A stretch of DNA of 64,000 nucleotides from Lichenicola sp964247725 (GCA_964247725.1 CAXTVM010000003.1:1-64000), one strand, 5' to 3'; positions 16,685-26,645 are shown, counted from the first letter of the stretch. The notes: generated from the letters alone by a model not told the origin. Made by a program: numbers and translations.

Positions 16685-17273
16685 ATGAGCCTGGTTCTGC
16701 GCAAGCCCCTGACACATCAGCAGTTCTTCAGCTGGGCCCAGTCCCAGCAGGGGCGCTACGAGTTTGACGGCCTCCAGCCTGTCGGCACGACCGGCGGCAC
16801 GACCGGCGGCACCCTGGGCCACAACCAGATCACGCTGGCTGTCCATCGCGCCCTCGAGCGCCGGCTTGCCGGCGGTTCATGCACGCCGCTTGGTCTCGAT
16901 GCCGGCGTCGCGACGATCGGCGACATCGTCCGCTATCCGGATGCCGTGGTCACCTCCTCGACCTTCGATCAGTCGGACCAACTGGTCCCGGTCCCCGTCA
17001 TCGTGCTGGAGGTGGTCAGCCCCGGCTCACTGCGCCTTGATCGCGTGGTCAAGCTGCGCGAGTACCAAGCCGTCGTGTCGATCCGGGCCTATGTCATCGT
17101 CGAGTCGGGCGCCGCAGCCGTCCACCGTTCTCTCGCGCGATTACGGAGGCGACCTGTTCAGGGCGGCCGGCCTGACCGAGGCCGACATGTGGGACCTCTC
17201 GGCGATCGGCGTCTCGTTTCCGGTTGCGGAGTTCTATGCCGGCATGAACTTCGGCGACGCCGCGAGTTCGTGA
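16685..17273 (+). pseudogene. Uma2 family (DUF820) nuclease-like protein, frameshifted
   Basis: Starts MSLVLRKPLTHQQFFSWAQ and carries the Uma2 PD-(D/E)XK-type features: RYPDAVV (acidic residue) and VPVIVLEVVSPGSLRLDRVVKLREY. Near 17125-17145 the frame changes: the first frame runs on into arginine-rich nonsense, while the next frame continues with RDYGGDLFRAAGL and the expected C-terminus LSAIGVSFPVAEFYAGMNF. A single indel therefore separates the two parts. Whole length would be about 195 aa, the family norm. A GTTGGTTGG-like tandem codon repeat (TTGGTTGG in protein) sits near residue 36. Either a decayed gene or a sequencing error. Confidence 0.75.
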
Positions 17274-17499
17274 GCCGCAGGACGAAACGGGATGCCCGAT
17301 GGAGGTCGGGGCTCCAGACCCCCGTTCGGGCACCACGAACTCGCCTGTCGCCCGCTGGACGCCGGATGGTCCGGAACCGATCGTCGATACCCTGGAGAAG
17401 GGCTTACCCCGTCCGCGGTGGGCATCGCGGCGACGGGAGCATCCTGGTCGGCCGATCCGGTTTTGTGGGAAGCTGCCGACGGCGCGATCCGGGGGCGGC

Positions 17500-17934
17500 A
17501 TGACGGCGAAGGGTTCGGGATGGGGGCTGCTGGCCGCCTGCGCGATGCTGTGCGGCTGTGCAGCGCCACCGCCACCGCAGGACCCGACACATCCGCGGCA
17601 GGCGGCGGGCTGGGTGGACACGCAGCTGTATTTCGGGCTCGGGCCGGCGGACCGTCCGGCGCTGGGCGTCAGCGAGGCGGGCTGGCGCGACTTCCTCGAC
17701 CACGAGGTGACGCCCCGGTTTCCCGACGGGCTCAGCGTGATCGACGTCTATGGCCAGTGGCAGGGACCGGGACAGGCGGCGCCGCAGCGGCTGCGCTCCA
17801 AGCTGCTGGTGATCGAGCATCCGCAGGACGCGGCCGACGAGGCGCGGATCGAGGCGATTCGCGCGGCTTGGAAGCGCAGCACCGGCGACCGCTCGGTGAT
17901 GCGAGTCAACAAGCCGGCCGACGTCTCGTTCTAG
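17500..17934 (+). CDS. DUF3574 family lipoprotein
   Basis: 144 aa. Signal peptide with lipobox LCGCAAPPPP (cysteine about residue 19), so probably a membrane-anchored lipoprotein. The mature part has the DUF3574 signature: QLYFGLGPADRPALGVSEAGW, FLDHEVTPRFPDGLSV, YGQWQGPG and RSKLLVIEHPQDAADEARIEAIRAAW, ending RSVMRVNKP. Function of the family is unknown. ATG 17500 is preferred over an upstream extension that lacks a signal. The TAG stop is formed by the CTAG end of a hairpin element directly downstream. Confidence 0.82.
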   Translation: MTAKGSGWGLLAACAMLCGCAAPPPPQDPTHPRQAAGWVDTQLYFGLGPADRPALGVSEAGWRDFLDHEVTPRFPDGLSVIDVYGQWQGPGQAAPQRLRSKLLVIEHPQDAADEARIEAIRAAWKRSTGDRSVMRVNKPADVSF

Positions 17935-18039
17935 AGCATGATCCGATCGCTTGAGGCTCACGGATCATGCTCTAGCTTGTCGTTTGTGCGAGCATCTTTA
18001 TCCGGTCGGACGAGTTCGTTCGGTCGGATGATGCTCTAG
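17931..18039. repeat. CTAG-bounded hairpin element, copy 2 (composite)
   Basis: The first 45 bp (17931-17975) repeat the element at 14420 with one change in the loop; a second imperfect hairpin then runs to another CTAG at 18036-18039, ending GGATGATGCTCTAG. CTAG thus occurs at three boundaries. The first CTAG contains the stop codon of the DUF3574 gene. Confidence 0.8.
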
Positions 18040-18054
18040 CGCCTGGCCGGCGGG

Positions 18055-19437
18055 TCAGTGCCGCGCGTCGTCCGCCGAAGCGGCTCCGTGCGGGGCCAGG
18101 CTCCGGCGGAGCCGTGCCACGGCGCCGGGCAGGCCGCGGATCTTCAGCACCCGCCCGGTCTCGCCGTACTCCTCCGACAGCACGCGGGCGCTCTCGTACA
18201 CCTCGCCGATCAGCCCCTGCTTGTCGTAGGGAAGCACCAGTTCGTCGTCGACCATCGCCGTCTCGAAGAACCCGACGATGGTATCGCGCAGCCGGCTCAC
18301 GTCCTCGGGCGAATGCGCGGAGAGCGGGATCGCGTCCGGATGCTTCTCCAGCAGGGCGGCGCGGCCGTCCGCGTCGACCCGGTCCATCTTGTTCAGCACC
18401 AGCCGCGACGGCACCGCGTCCGCACCGATCTCGCGCAGCACGTCGCGGCTCACCTCCAGCTGCGCCTCGTGGGTCGGGTCCGACGCGTCGACCACGTAGA
18501 GCAGCAGCGAGGCCTCCAGCGCTTCGGCCAGGGTGGAGCGGAACGAGGCGACCAGATCGTGCGGCAGCTGCTTGATGAAGCCCACCGTGTCGGACACCAG
18601 CACGCGCGGCCGGGTTTCGGGCTGCAGGGCGCGCACGGTGGTGTCGAGGGTGGCGAACAGCTTGTCCTCGACCAGCACCTGGCTGCCGGTCAGCGCCCGC
18701 ATCAGCGAGGACTTGCCGGCGTTGGTGTAGCCGACCAGCGCCACCCGGAGCTGGTCGCGGCGGGCGGCGCGACGCCCGTCGCCGTCGCGCTGCACCGCGT
18801 CGAGCTGGTCGCGCAGCTCGGCCAGCCGGTCGCGGACCTTGCGGCGGTCGAGCGCCAGGGCGCTCTCGCCGGCACCCGGGCCCTGCTGGCGCCCGCCGCC
18901 GGCCGACGACTCGCGCATGCGGGGCGCCACGTAGCGCAGGCGCGCCATCTCCACCTGCAGCCGCGCCTCGCGGGTGTTGGCATGGCGGTGGAAGATCTCG
19001 ACGATGACGCCGGTGCGGTCCAGCACCTGGGCGCCGGTGGCGCGCTCGAGGTTGCGGATCTGGCTCGGCGACAGCTCGTGGTCGACGATCACGAAGCCGG
19101 GCTTCGCCGCCGCGTCCGGATCGGGCTCGGCCGGGGCTGCGGGCTCGGCGGCGCCCTCGAACCGCTGCCGCGCCTTCGACGTCGACGGCGGCGCCATCGA
19201 GCCGACCACGCCGGTGCCGCCGGTCAGGGCCGCGAGCTCGGCGAGCTTGCCGCTGCCGAGCAGCAGCCCGGCGCCGGTGCCGTCCCGCCGCTGCGACAGC
19301 GTGGCGGCCACCTCGTAGCCGAGCGTCTTCACCAGGCGGGCCAGCTCCTCAAGGCTGGCCTCGTGCGCGACGTCGTCGACGTCGGGGGTCTGGATGCCGA
19401 CGAGCACGGCGCGGGGGATCGGTGGCTTGGTCTCCAT
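18055..19437 (-). CDS. hflX: Ribosome-splitting GTPase HflX
   Basis: 460 aa GTPase that binds the 50S subunit and rescues stalled ribosomes. N-terminal HflX domain: AVLVGIQTPDVDDVAHEASL, the GSGKLAEL glycine-rich nucleotide-binding patch, FVIVDHELSPSQIRNLE and LDRTGVIVEIFHRHANTREARLQVEMA. G domain: Walker A GYTNAGKSS, G2/switch FATLDTT, G3 DTVGFI, G4 NKMD and G5 SAHS. An alanine/proline-rich insert (about residues 70-105, AEPAAPAEPDPDAA) is not found in the E. coli protein. ATG 19437 gives METKPPIPRAVLVG; the longer frame is not supported. Stands alone here, not next to hfq. Confidence 0.95.
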   Translation of the reverse strand: METKPPIPRAVLVGIQTPDVDDVAHEASLEELARLVKTLGYEVAATLSQRRDGTGAGLLLGSGKLAELAALTGGTGVVGSMAPPSTSKARQRFEGAAEPAAPAEPDPDAAAKPGFVIVDHELSPSQIRNLERATGAQVLDRTGVIVEIFHRHANTREARLQVEMARLRYVAPRMRESSAGGGRQQGPGAGESALALDRRKVRDRLAELRDQLDAVQRDGDGRRAARRDQLRVALVGYTNAGKSSLMRALTGSQVLVEDKLFATLDTTVRALQPETRPRVLVSDTVGFIKQLPHDLVASFRSTLAEALEASLLLYVVDASDPTHEAQLEVSRDVLREIGADAVPSRLVLNKMDRVDADGRAALLEKHPDAIPLSAHSPEDVSRLRDTIVGFFETAMVDDELVLPYDKQGLIGEVYESARVLSEEYGETGRVLKIRGLPGAVARLRRSLAPHGAASADDARH

Positions 19438-19720
19438 GGGGGTGACGTAGCACGGGGGCCTCGACGCGCGGAGCGCGAACCGCCGGCGTCGGTGGCGAAT
19501 GGGATGTCCACCGGCGTCGGCATCCCTCCCGGGATGCCCTGCGCCCTGTCCCGGCCGGGCGCTCCATGCGCCGGCTCCTGCCCCACTGCGGACGTGCCGA
19601 GGACCGAATGGCGCCCTCCGGGCCGCCGCTGCCCACCGATGCGCAAGGCGCTCGCGATCGGAGTGGCGCCGCTTTATCAAGCCGTAACGCCGCTCGTGCT
19701 TCATGCGGCGATGCTCGACA

Positions 19721-20192
19721 TCAGTACGCTTGGTCGACGGCTTGCCTGAGGCGTCGCAGGTTCGTGCGGATCGAGTAGCGAGACGATTCGCGCACATCCC
19801 AGCGCTCGATGAGCTCGGGCACCCGGCCCCGGAATGCGGCATGCACCACGGGTGGCGAGACCCTGTCGTCCCAGGCGATACAATAGGCTTCGGAGGCTGA
19901 TGCCGTGTGTCGGCTGAAATCGAACATCAGGTTGGCACCCCAACTGCTGACCTGACAAGACCTGACCTCGATCCGTTCTCCCCCCTGGACCGATCAGGTC
20001 AAAGCCGTTGTTGCCGCGCCCCCGCCGTGCGCCGCCGACCAGGCGCGCGACGAGATGCTCGGAGATCTGGCCAAGGGTGGCTGAAAGCGTCTCCCGGCCC
20101 AGCAGCGGTGTCGCGACGATGAAGGCCAACGCCGCTCCGATATCCGGTTGCTCCCGCAGGAGATGGTTGAGCGGCTCGGTCACGTCTTCCAT
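19721..20192 (-). pseudogene. Frameshifted protein with possible PD-(D/E)XK nuclease core
   Basis: ATG 20192 opens MEDVTEPLNHLLREQPDIGA and continues through LVARLVGGARRGRGNNGFDLIGPGG. At a run of six G (19984-19989 region on the minus strand) the frame must shift by one to continue GERIEVRSCQVSSWGANLMFDFSRHTASAS to the stop at 19721. Joined, the protein would be about 157 aa. The order NGFDLI...ERIEVRS resembles the D-(E)xK/R core of PD-(D/E)XK nucleases. Neither half alone looks complete. The family is not recognised with certainty. Confidence 0.5.
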
Positions 20193-20380
20193 TTGCCGAC
20201 CATAGCCTTCCTTACGTGCCGAGAGGACGGTGAACGCCCGAAGCGGTCGAGGCGGCGCCGGATGACGAGACGAGATGCCGTACGTCGGGACTACCGCGCG
20301 GCTCGTCGCCAGGCGCTTGACACCGCGGGATCGAGCGGGCGAGCAACCCGCACGGCCCCGCGGCAGGATGGTCCGTCCGA

Positions 20381-23300
20381 ATGCGGGACCCGAGACCGGG
20401 ATCGTCGATAAACTGTGATTTCTCCATCGCCGCGCGGTTCGCCGCGGCGGCGTTGCTGCCGCTCGCGGCCTGGCTGGGCACGAGCCCGGTCCGGGCGGCG
20501 GCGCCGACGCTGATGCGGTTCCCCGACGCCGGCGACACCGCCATCGTCCTGGTCGCCCGCGGCGCGCTCTGGACCGTGCCGCTGGCGGGCGGCACCGCGC
20601 GGCGCCTGGCCACGGCCGACATCTCCGGCATCACCGCGCCGCGCTATTCGCCCGACGGGCGCTGGATCGCGTTTACCGGGCGCAGCGCCGGCGGCTACGA
20701 CGTCTTCGTCATGCCGGCCGCCGGCGGCCCGGCGCGCCGGCTCACCTTCGACGCGGCCCACATGCCCAGCAGCGACCTCGTCGTCACCTGGACGCCGGAC
20801 TCGCGGCGGATCGTCTTCCTGTCCCGCCGCCTGTCGCCGGTGCAGCGCATCCTGCAGGCCTATGCGGTGCCGGTGGAGGGCGGGCTGCCGCAACGGCTGC
20901 CGCTCGACCGCAGCGGGCTGCTGTCGTACGGGCCAGGCGGGCGCGTGATCGCGTTCAACCGCTTCTTCCGCGACTTCGAGCTCCGCAAGCGCACTCTCGG
21001 CGGCCAGGCGCAGGCGGTGTTCACCTACGATCCGGACCGCCACGCGCTCGCCCGCGTCACCGACTGGAAGGGCACCAGCACCGCGCCGATGTGGTTCGGC
21101 CAGCGGATCTACTTCCTGTCCGACCGCGGCGCCGGGTTCCGCGCCAACATCTGGGCCTGCGACCCGAACGGGCGCGCGCTGCGCCAGGTCACGCACTTCG
21201 CCGACCGGGACATCGACTGCCCGTCGCTCGGCGGGCACGCCATCGCCTTCCAGCAGGGCGGCCGGCTCTGGGCGATCGACCTGCCTTCCGAGCGGCTGCG
21301 TCCGGTCGCGGTCGACGTGCCGGACGACGGCGCGCTCACCGCGCCGCGCACGGTCGCGGTCGGCCGCTGGTCCCGCTCCCGGAACGCGACCGGCGGCATC
21401 GACTACGCGCTGTCCCCGGACGGCGGCGCCGTGCTGCTGTCGGCGCGCGGCGACCTGTTCCGGATCGGGCCGGACGGACGCGCCGACACCCTGGCCGCGA
21501 GCCCCGGCACCGACGACGACCATCCCTCCTGGTCGCCGGACGGGCGTCGGATCGCCTACGAGGCCGAGGCGGACGGCGAGCAGCAGCTCGTGGTCCGGGC
21601 GGTCGCCGGCGGGCCGCCGCGGCCGCTGGCGCGCTTCGCCGCCGGCCACCGCTACGAGGCGACCTGGTCGCCGGACGGGCGCCTGCTCGCGGTGCCGGAC
21701 GCCAACCACGCGCTGTGGCTGGTGCCGACCGACGGCGGCGCGCAGCACCTGGTCGCCCGCGACCCGGCCGCCGAGATCCGCGACGCCGGCTTCTCGCTGG
21801 ACGGGCGCTGGCTCGCCTACAGCGCCACGCGCCCGAACCAGCAGCGGGCGCTCCACCTGCTGGAGCTGTCCACCGGCCGCGACACCACGCTCGGCACGCC
21901 GATGAACAGGGACCGCGACCCGGCGTTCTCGTCGGACGGCCGGAGGCTGCTGTTCGTGTCGCAGCGCAACGAGCTGCCGTTCGTCTCCGACCGCGACGAC
22001 GAGAGCATCGTCGCCACGCTGAACTCCGACGGGCTGTATGAAGCGACCCTCGACCCGTCCGACGCGTCGCCGCTGGGGCCGCTGGGGCCGCTGCTGCCTG
22101 CGGCCGGTGCCGGGTCCGGCGCCCTGCCGCCGCTGCACGTCGATCCGGACGGGCTGATGGCGCGCGCGGTGGCGCTGCCGGTGACGCCCGCGGTGATCGA
22201 CGGGCTCGCGGTGCGCGGCGGCACGGCGTTCTACTGGACCAGCCCGCCGCAGGTGCTGTCCGGCGACCTGCCGGGCGAGCACAGCGCGCTGCACGCGCTC
22301 GACCTGCGCACGCTGGCCGACCGCGTCGTGGCGACGGGCCTGTCCGGGCCCAGCCTGTGCGCCGACGGCCGCCGGGTGGCGTTCCGCCGCGACGGCGACT
22401 GGCCCCGACCGGCCCGGGCGGGGCTGCCGACGTGACGCTGGACCTCTCCGGCCTGCGCGCCACGGTCGATCCGCGGGCGGAGTGGCGGGAGATGTTCGAG
22501 CAGGCGTGGCGGCTCGACCGCGGCGTGTTCTTCAGCGCCGCGATGAACGGCGACGACTGGCGCGCGGTGCACGACGCCTACGCGCCACTGCTGCCATTGC
22601 TGGGCTCGGACGACGACTTCCTCTACCTGCTGGCGCAGCTGCAGGGCGAGCTGGCCAGCTCGCACACCTACATCGTGCCGGACGAGACCGGCACCGAGCC
22701 CGCCGCCACGCCGCGGCTGGGCGCCGACTACGCGCCGGGTCCGGTCTTGGGCGGATATCGGTTCGCCCATACCTATGCCGGCGACAACACCAAGCCCGGC
22801 CTGCGCGGCCCGCTGTCGCAGCCGGGCCAGGGCGTGCACGAGGGCGACGTGCTGCTGGCGATCGACGGCCGGACGCTGCGGCCGCCCGAGGACCCGGACT
22901 CGCTGCTGTTCGGCCGTCACGGGCCGGCGACGCTGACGGTAGCGCGCGCGCCGGATGGCCCGGTCCGGACCGTGACCGTGCAGCCGACCGACGACGAGAT
23001 GTCGCTCCGCCTCGAGGACATGATCGCGCGCAACCGGGCGCGGGTGGCGCGGCTGTCCGGCGGCCGGCTCGGCTACGTGTTCATGTCCGACTTCCACGAG
23101 CTGGGACCCGAGCAGTTCGTGCGCCAGTACTATCCGCAGGCCGGCCTCGATGGGCTGGTCATCGACATGCGGTGGAACCGGGACGGCTTCACCAGCCAGG
23201 CGACGCTCGACGTGCTGCGCCGGGCGCCTGCCGGCGTGTTCGTCAACCGGGAGGGCGCGGTGACGAAGCTGCCCGTGACCACGCCGCCGCCGGTGCTGGT

Positions 23301-23714
23301 CACCCTGATCAACGAGGGCTCGGCGTCCGACGGCGACCAGTTCCCGTTCTTCTTCCGCCGGTTCGGGCTGGGGCCTGTAGTGGCACCCGAAGCTGGGGCG
23401 GCGTGCAGGGGATCAACGCGCCGTGGGGGCTGATGAACGGCACCGGCATCACGGTCCCGAAGGACTCGCTGGCCGACCTGGACCGGCACTGGGTGATCGA
23501 GAACACCGGCACCGAGCCGGACGTCACCATCGACGACCGGCCGGACGAGGCGGTCACCGGGGGCGACGCGCAGCTGGACGGCGCGGTGCGGGTGGCGCTG
23601 GAGCGGCTGGGCCATACGACGATCACGCCGCTGCGCGCGGCGCCGCCGCTGCCGGCCTATCCGCCGGCCGGGACCGTGCCGGGCGCCTCCTTCGGCGTGT
23701 GGTCGGGCGGTTGA
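20381..23714 (+). pseudogene. Tricorn protease homolog, broken by two frameshifts
   Basis: Large self-compartmentalising protease family that degrades peptides downstream of other proteases. Segment 1 (20381 to about 22415) has a signal-like N-terminus and two TolB-type beta-propellers with repeated YSPDGRWIAF, WSPDGRRIAY and WSPDGRLLAV blades. Segment 2 (about 22415-23385) has the C1 helical part, catalytic Ser region LASSHTYIV, the PDZ-like domain and GSASDGDQFPFFFRRFGLGPV with nucleophile Ser-Asp. Segment 3 (about 23385-23714) resumes GTRSWGGVQGINAPWGLM and the C-terminal ENTGTEPDV. The second break fits loss of one G near 23381. Total length, about 1110 codons, equals an intact family member, so only the frame breaks argue against function; base-calling error is possible. 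Confidence 0.8.
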
Positions 23715-23873
23715 GAGGCCGATCGTCCCGGGGAGCGGTTCGGGCCCGATCTGCGATCGGCTGTCGATGATCGCGTCGTGGGTGCTCCGTAAACCCAGTC
23801 AAGGTGGCGTGAGGTCATGGAGCCGGCCCGCACCGCCGGATTGAAGACCGATGACGGCTGCGCCAGCCAGCTC

Positions 23874-24076
23874 GGCTATCGCATCAGGAAGAAGGCCAGG
23901 GGCTTTGCCCCCGGGACCCCACTGGGGCCGCGGGCCCCAGGCCCCGATTCGTTGAGGGTTGTACGTCCATATATGGGACCATCTTCTTACGAATCGGGGT
24001 TTGGGGCCCGCGGCCCCAACGGGTCCAGGGCAGCGCCCTGGCCTTCTCCTTCCACGTCTCCTCACATGCGATAGCC
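23874..24076. repeat. About 200 bp palindromic element with GGCTATCGCAT ends, copy A
   Basis: Begins GGCTATCGCAT and ends with its exact reverse complement ATGCGATAGCC. Inside, AGGAAGAAGGCCAGGGGCTT and GGGGCCGCGGGCCCCAGGCCCCGATTC on the left pair with GAATCGGGG...GGGGCCCGCGGCCCC and CCCTGGCCTTCT on the right, around a centre with TCCATATATGGGA. It could fold into one long hairpin or cruciform. No coding frame. A second copy is at 43563-43747. The flanking 23715-23873 stretch shows nothing. Confidence 0.8.
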
Positions 24077-24409
24077 CTGCTTCCAAGCCGGGGCCATCCG
24101 AGTTGTGCGACCGTCATGCCAAACCCTGCGACGATCGGCGCTACGGCCATCCCGTCATCGGCCGGGACGGCGAGGGCTTCGCGATCGACATCGCATGGAG
24201 GCCGCAGATGTCGGAGCGCTGGGGCATCGACCACATGACGGTGTCTTCGCCCAGGTCATCGACCGGTCCCCGCCACCCCCCGGCTCGACCACCAGGGCGG
24301 CGTATCGCGCCCAGGCCACGACGATCAGAACCTGCGCTTGGAGCCACGGACGCCGATGATCCGGCGATGGTGGCATGTCCTGGCCGTTCGCGGGAGGGGA
24401 CGGACCGGC
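24077..24409. other. Intergenic region without supported gene
   Basis: Only short overlapping frames without family signature. One plus-strand frame (GRDGEGFAIDIAWRP) has protein-like composition but no start or homology I can name. Confidence 0.4.
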
Positions 24410-24673
24410 CTACTTGAGCTGGCTGTCCTTGCTGCCCCTGCGGTTGAACCCGATGTTGACCGGCCGGCGATCGCGCGCCGACTGACAATCGATGCAGGTT
24501 CGAGCCCCGGGGAGCGCACGGCGGCGGGGCTCCGGGATCTCCTCGCCGCAATCCGCGCAATGCGTCTCTCCCGCGCCCGTCGCCAGGCGTGCCCGCGCCC
24601 GCTTGACCTCGTCCGCGACGGTGTCGTCGACCTGATCCTGTACCGCCCCATCCGGAGCCCATCCGCTCGCCAT
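24410..24673 (-). CDS. DksA/TraR family zinc-finger protein (YbiI-like)
   Basis: 87 aa. The C4 zinc finger is complete: CADCGEEIPEPRRRALPGARTC then IDC, the DksA/TraR C-terminal motif with Cys at about residues 39, 42, 60 and 63. The N-terminal coiled coil is short (DDTVADEVKRARARLATGAG), as in TraR and YbiI, so the tip acidic pair of full DksA is missing. It may bind RNA polymerase through the secondary channel, or a different partner. Start ATG 24673 fits the family length. Divergent from the MetX-like gene. Confidence 0.85.
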   Translation of the reverse strand: MASGWAPDGAVQDQVDDTVADEVKRARARLATGAGETHCADCGEEIPEPRRRALPGARTCIDCQSARDRRPVNIGFNRRGSKDSQLK

Positions 24674-24900
24674 GCCCGCCGTCCGATGCCCTGTTGCCGG
24701 AAGACGGCAAATGGTCGTGGCGGGGCGTGTTGCACACCCGGCGCGCAGGCGGCAGGCGGGACGATCCCGCCTCGGCCGATGCGGCGGGACCCGGGATCGC
24801 GCGGCTTGCCGGCGACGGGGCGATCCGGCTTCATGCCGACCCGTTTCTCCGGAACTGGCCATCCGACGGGATCCGTTCCGGCTGGCAGGAGCGACACGAC

Positions 24901-26064
24901 ATGATGACCAGGCGCGCGGCGCTGCTAGGATCCTTTGCGATGACCACCGGACCGATCCAGCAGGCCTCCGCGCAAGCGGCGGCCGCATCCGCCGCGCAGC
25001 CGGCGGCGCCCGCCTCCGCGGCGCCTGCCGCGGGCGGCCCGGTCCGCCACGAGTTCGTCATCCGCGACTTCGCGACCGAGAGCGGAACGGTGCTGCCCGA
25101 GGCGCGCATCGTCTACGGCACCCAGGGCTCGCTCAACGCCGCCCGCGACAACGCCGTGCTGCTGCCGTCGCACTACATGGCCGACATGCACGGCTACGAC
25201 TGGCTGATCGGTGCCGGCCGCGCGCTCGACCCCAACGGCCTGTTCCTGATCACCAGCGAGATGTTCGGCAACGGCCGCTCGTCGTCCCCGAGCGACACGC
25301 CCGAACCCCTGCACGGCCCCCGGTTCCCGGTCACCACGATCCGCGACAACGTCCAGGCCGTGCATCGCCTGCTCACCGAGCAGCTCGGCGTCTCCCACCT
25401 GCGCGCCGTTGTCGGCTTCTCGATGGGCGCCCAGCAGGCGCTGCAGTGGGCGGTCAGCCATCCCGCCTTCATGGACCGCATCGTCGCCACCTCGGGCACC
25501 GCCAGGACCTACGGTCACGGCATCGTCCGCCTCGACGGCCAGATCGCGGCGCTGACCGCCGACCCGGCCTTCGCCGACGGCAACTACTCCGTTCAGCCCG
25601 CCCGCGGCATCAGGGCCACCGCCCTGGTCTGGCTCGGCTGGCTCTACTCCCAGGAGTGGTGGCGTCGGGAGCTGTGGCGCGCGGGCAACCCGCCCGGCAC
25701 CACGTTCCAGCAGGCCGTGGACCGGGCCACAGCCGAATTCTTCGACGGCGACGACGCCAACGATCTGATCCTGCAGATGCGGTGCTGGCAGCGGCACGAC
25801 GTCGGCCACACGCCCCCGTTCGCCGGCGACCTGGAGGCCGCACTCGGCTCGATCGAGGCCCCGGTCCTCTACATGCCGTCCGCGACCGATCTCTACTTCC
25901 CTGCGGACGAGGCCCGCGACGAGGCCCGCCACATCCGCCGCTGCACCTTCGCGCCGATCCCGTCCCTGTGGGGCCACCCCGCCGGCGCCGGAGCCAATCC
26001 CACCGATGCAAGGTTCCTTAACGATCAAATCGCTGCCTTCATGGCCGAGCGCTCTGTCCCGTAG
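24901..26064 (+). CDS. Exported alpha/beta hydrolase, homoserine O-acetyltransferase (MetX) family
   Basis: 387 aa. The alpha/beta-hydrolase core shows IVYGTQGSLNAARDNAVLLPSHY, a nucleophile elbow VVGFSMGAQQALQWA, catalytic Asp in MPSATDLYFP and His in LWGHPAG. This order and the NVQAVHRLL block match MetX-like acyltransferases and their hydrolase relatives. The N-terminus is MMTRRAALLGSFAMTT followed by an Ala-rich run ending in PAAGGPVRHEF, which looks like a Tat-type signal and linker. Canonical MetX is cytoplasmic, so this member probably has another role, such as esterase in the periplasm. ATG 24901 has GGAGCGAC upstream. Divergent from the DksA-like gene. Confidence 0.78.
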   Translation: MMTRRAALLGSFAMTTGPIQQASAQAAAASAAQPAAPASAAPAAGGPVRHEFVIRDFATESGTVLPEARIVYGTQGSLNAARDNAVLLPSHYMADMHGYDWLIGAGRALDPNGLFLITSEMFGNGRSSSPSDTPEPLHGPRFPVTTIRDNVQAVHRLLTEQLGVSHLRAVVGFSMGAQQALQWAVSHPAFMDRIVATSGTARTYGHGIVRLDGQIAALTADPAFADGNYSVQPARGIRATALVWLGWLYSQEWWRRELWRAGNPPGTTFQQAVDRATAEFFDGDDANDLILQMRCWQRHDVGHTPPFAGDLEAALGSIEAPVLYMPSATDLYFPADEARDEARHIRRCTFAPIPSLWGHPAGAGANPTDARFLNDQIAAFMAERSVP

Positions 26065-26138
26065 CACGCTGAACTCCTGATATGTCCTGCATGGTCACTC
26101 GTAGAACTTCTGAATAGCTGCTGAACGGCGGGGCAGCC

Positions 26139-26645
26139 ATGAATGAAACCGGACGGGATGCTCAGAGGAACATCTTGCTGAACTGGAACAAGCTTACCCG
26201 AAGCGATGTCTCGATGGTCCAGGCTGCTCTTTCCAAGCCCGATATGCAGATCGTCATCACAACTGGGACAGCCCACAACTACTTCTGGACGCAGCTGGTG
26301 CGCCTAGGCTGGGCTATAGAGTGTGATGTACCAGAGAAGCTGTCGGTGCTTCCCAATCCGCCAGCGTCGTTCAAGCTCACCGGTCTTGGTCTGGAACTCG
26401 TTCCAGAGTTCGTAGCTTATCGAGATCTATTTTGGCTAACGATCTGGAATAACACTCCAGAAGATCAGAGATCATTGGAGCCTTCCAGGAGTTTCGCTCA
26501 CATCGCGAGACCTGTCCAGAAACAATACTCTGCGCAAGAGCCAGTCACCCGAAATCTGCCCTTGACAGAGCATAAAAAACTTGGATGTTTTGAAGCTGGT
26601 GTTCGTCCTTCGGCGGCGTCACTAGTGACGCGCTCAAGTAGCTGA
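26139..26645 (+). CDS. Hypothetical protein in lower-GC island
   Basis: 168 aa, no family recognised. The N-terminal 110 residues (MNETGRDAQRNILLNWNKL, IVITTGTAHNYFWTQLVRLGW, FKLTGLGLELVPEFVAY) look like a folded alpha/beta protein; the last 40 are less convincing. Base composition is near 50 percent GC against about 70 percent for its neighbours, and codons use A and T at third positions, which marks recent acquisition. The island extends to the IS630 element at 26806. May be truncated or non-functional. Confidence 0.5.
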   Translation: MNETGRDAQRNILLNWNKLTRSDVSMVQAALSKPDMQIVITTGTAHNYFWTQLVRLGWAIECDVPEKLSVLPNPPASFKLTGLGLELVPEFVAYRDLFWLTIWNNTPEDQRSLEPSRSFAHIARPVQKQYSAQEPVTRNLPLTEHKKLGCFEAGVRPSAASLVTRSSS

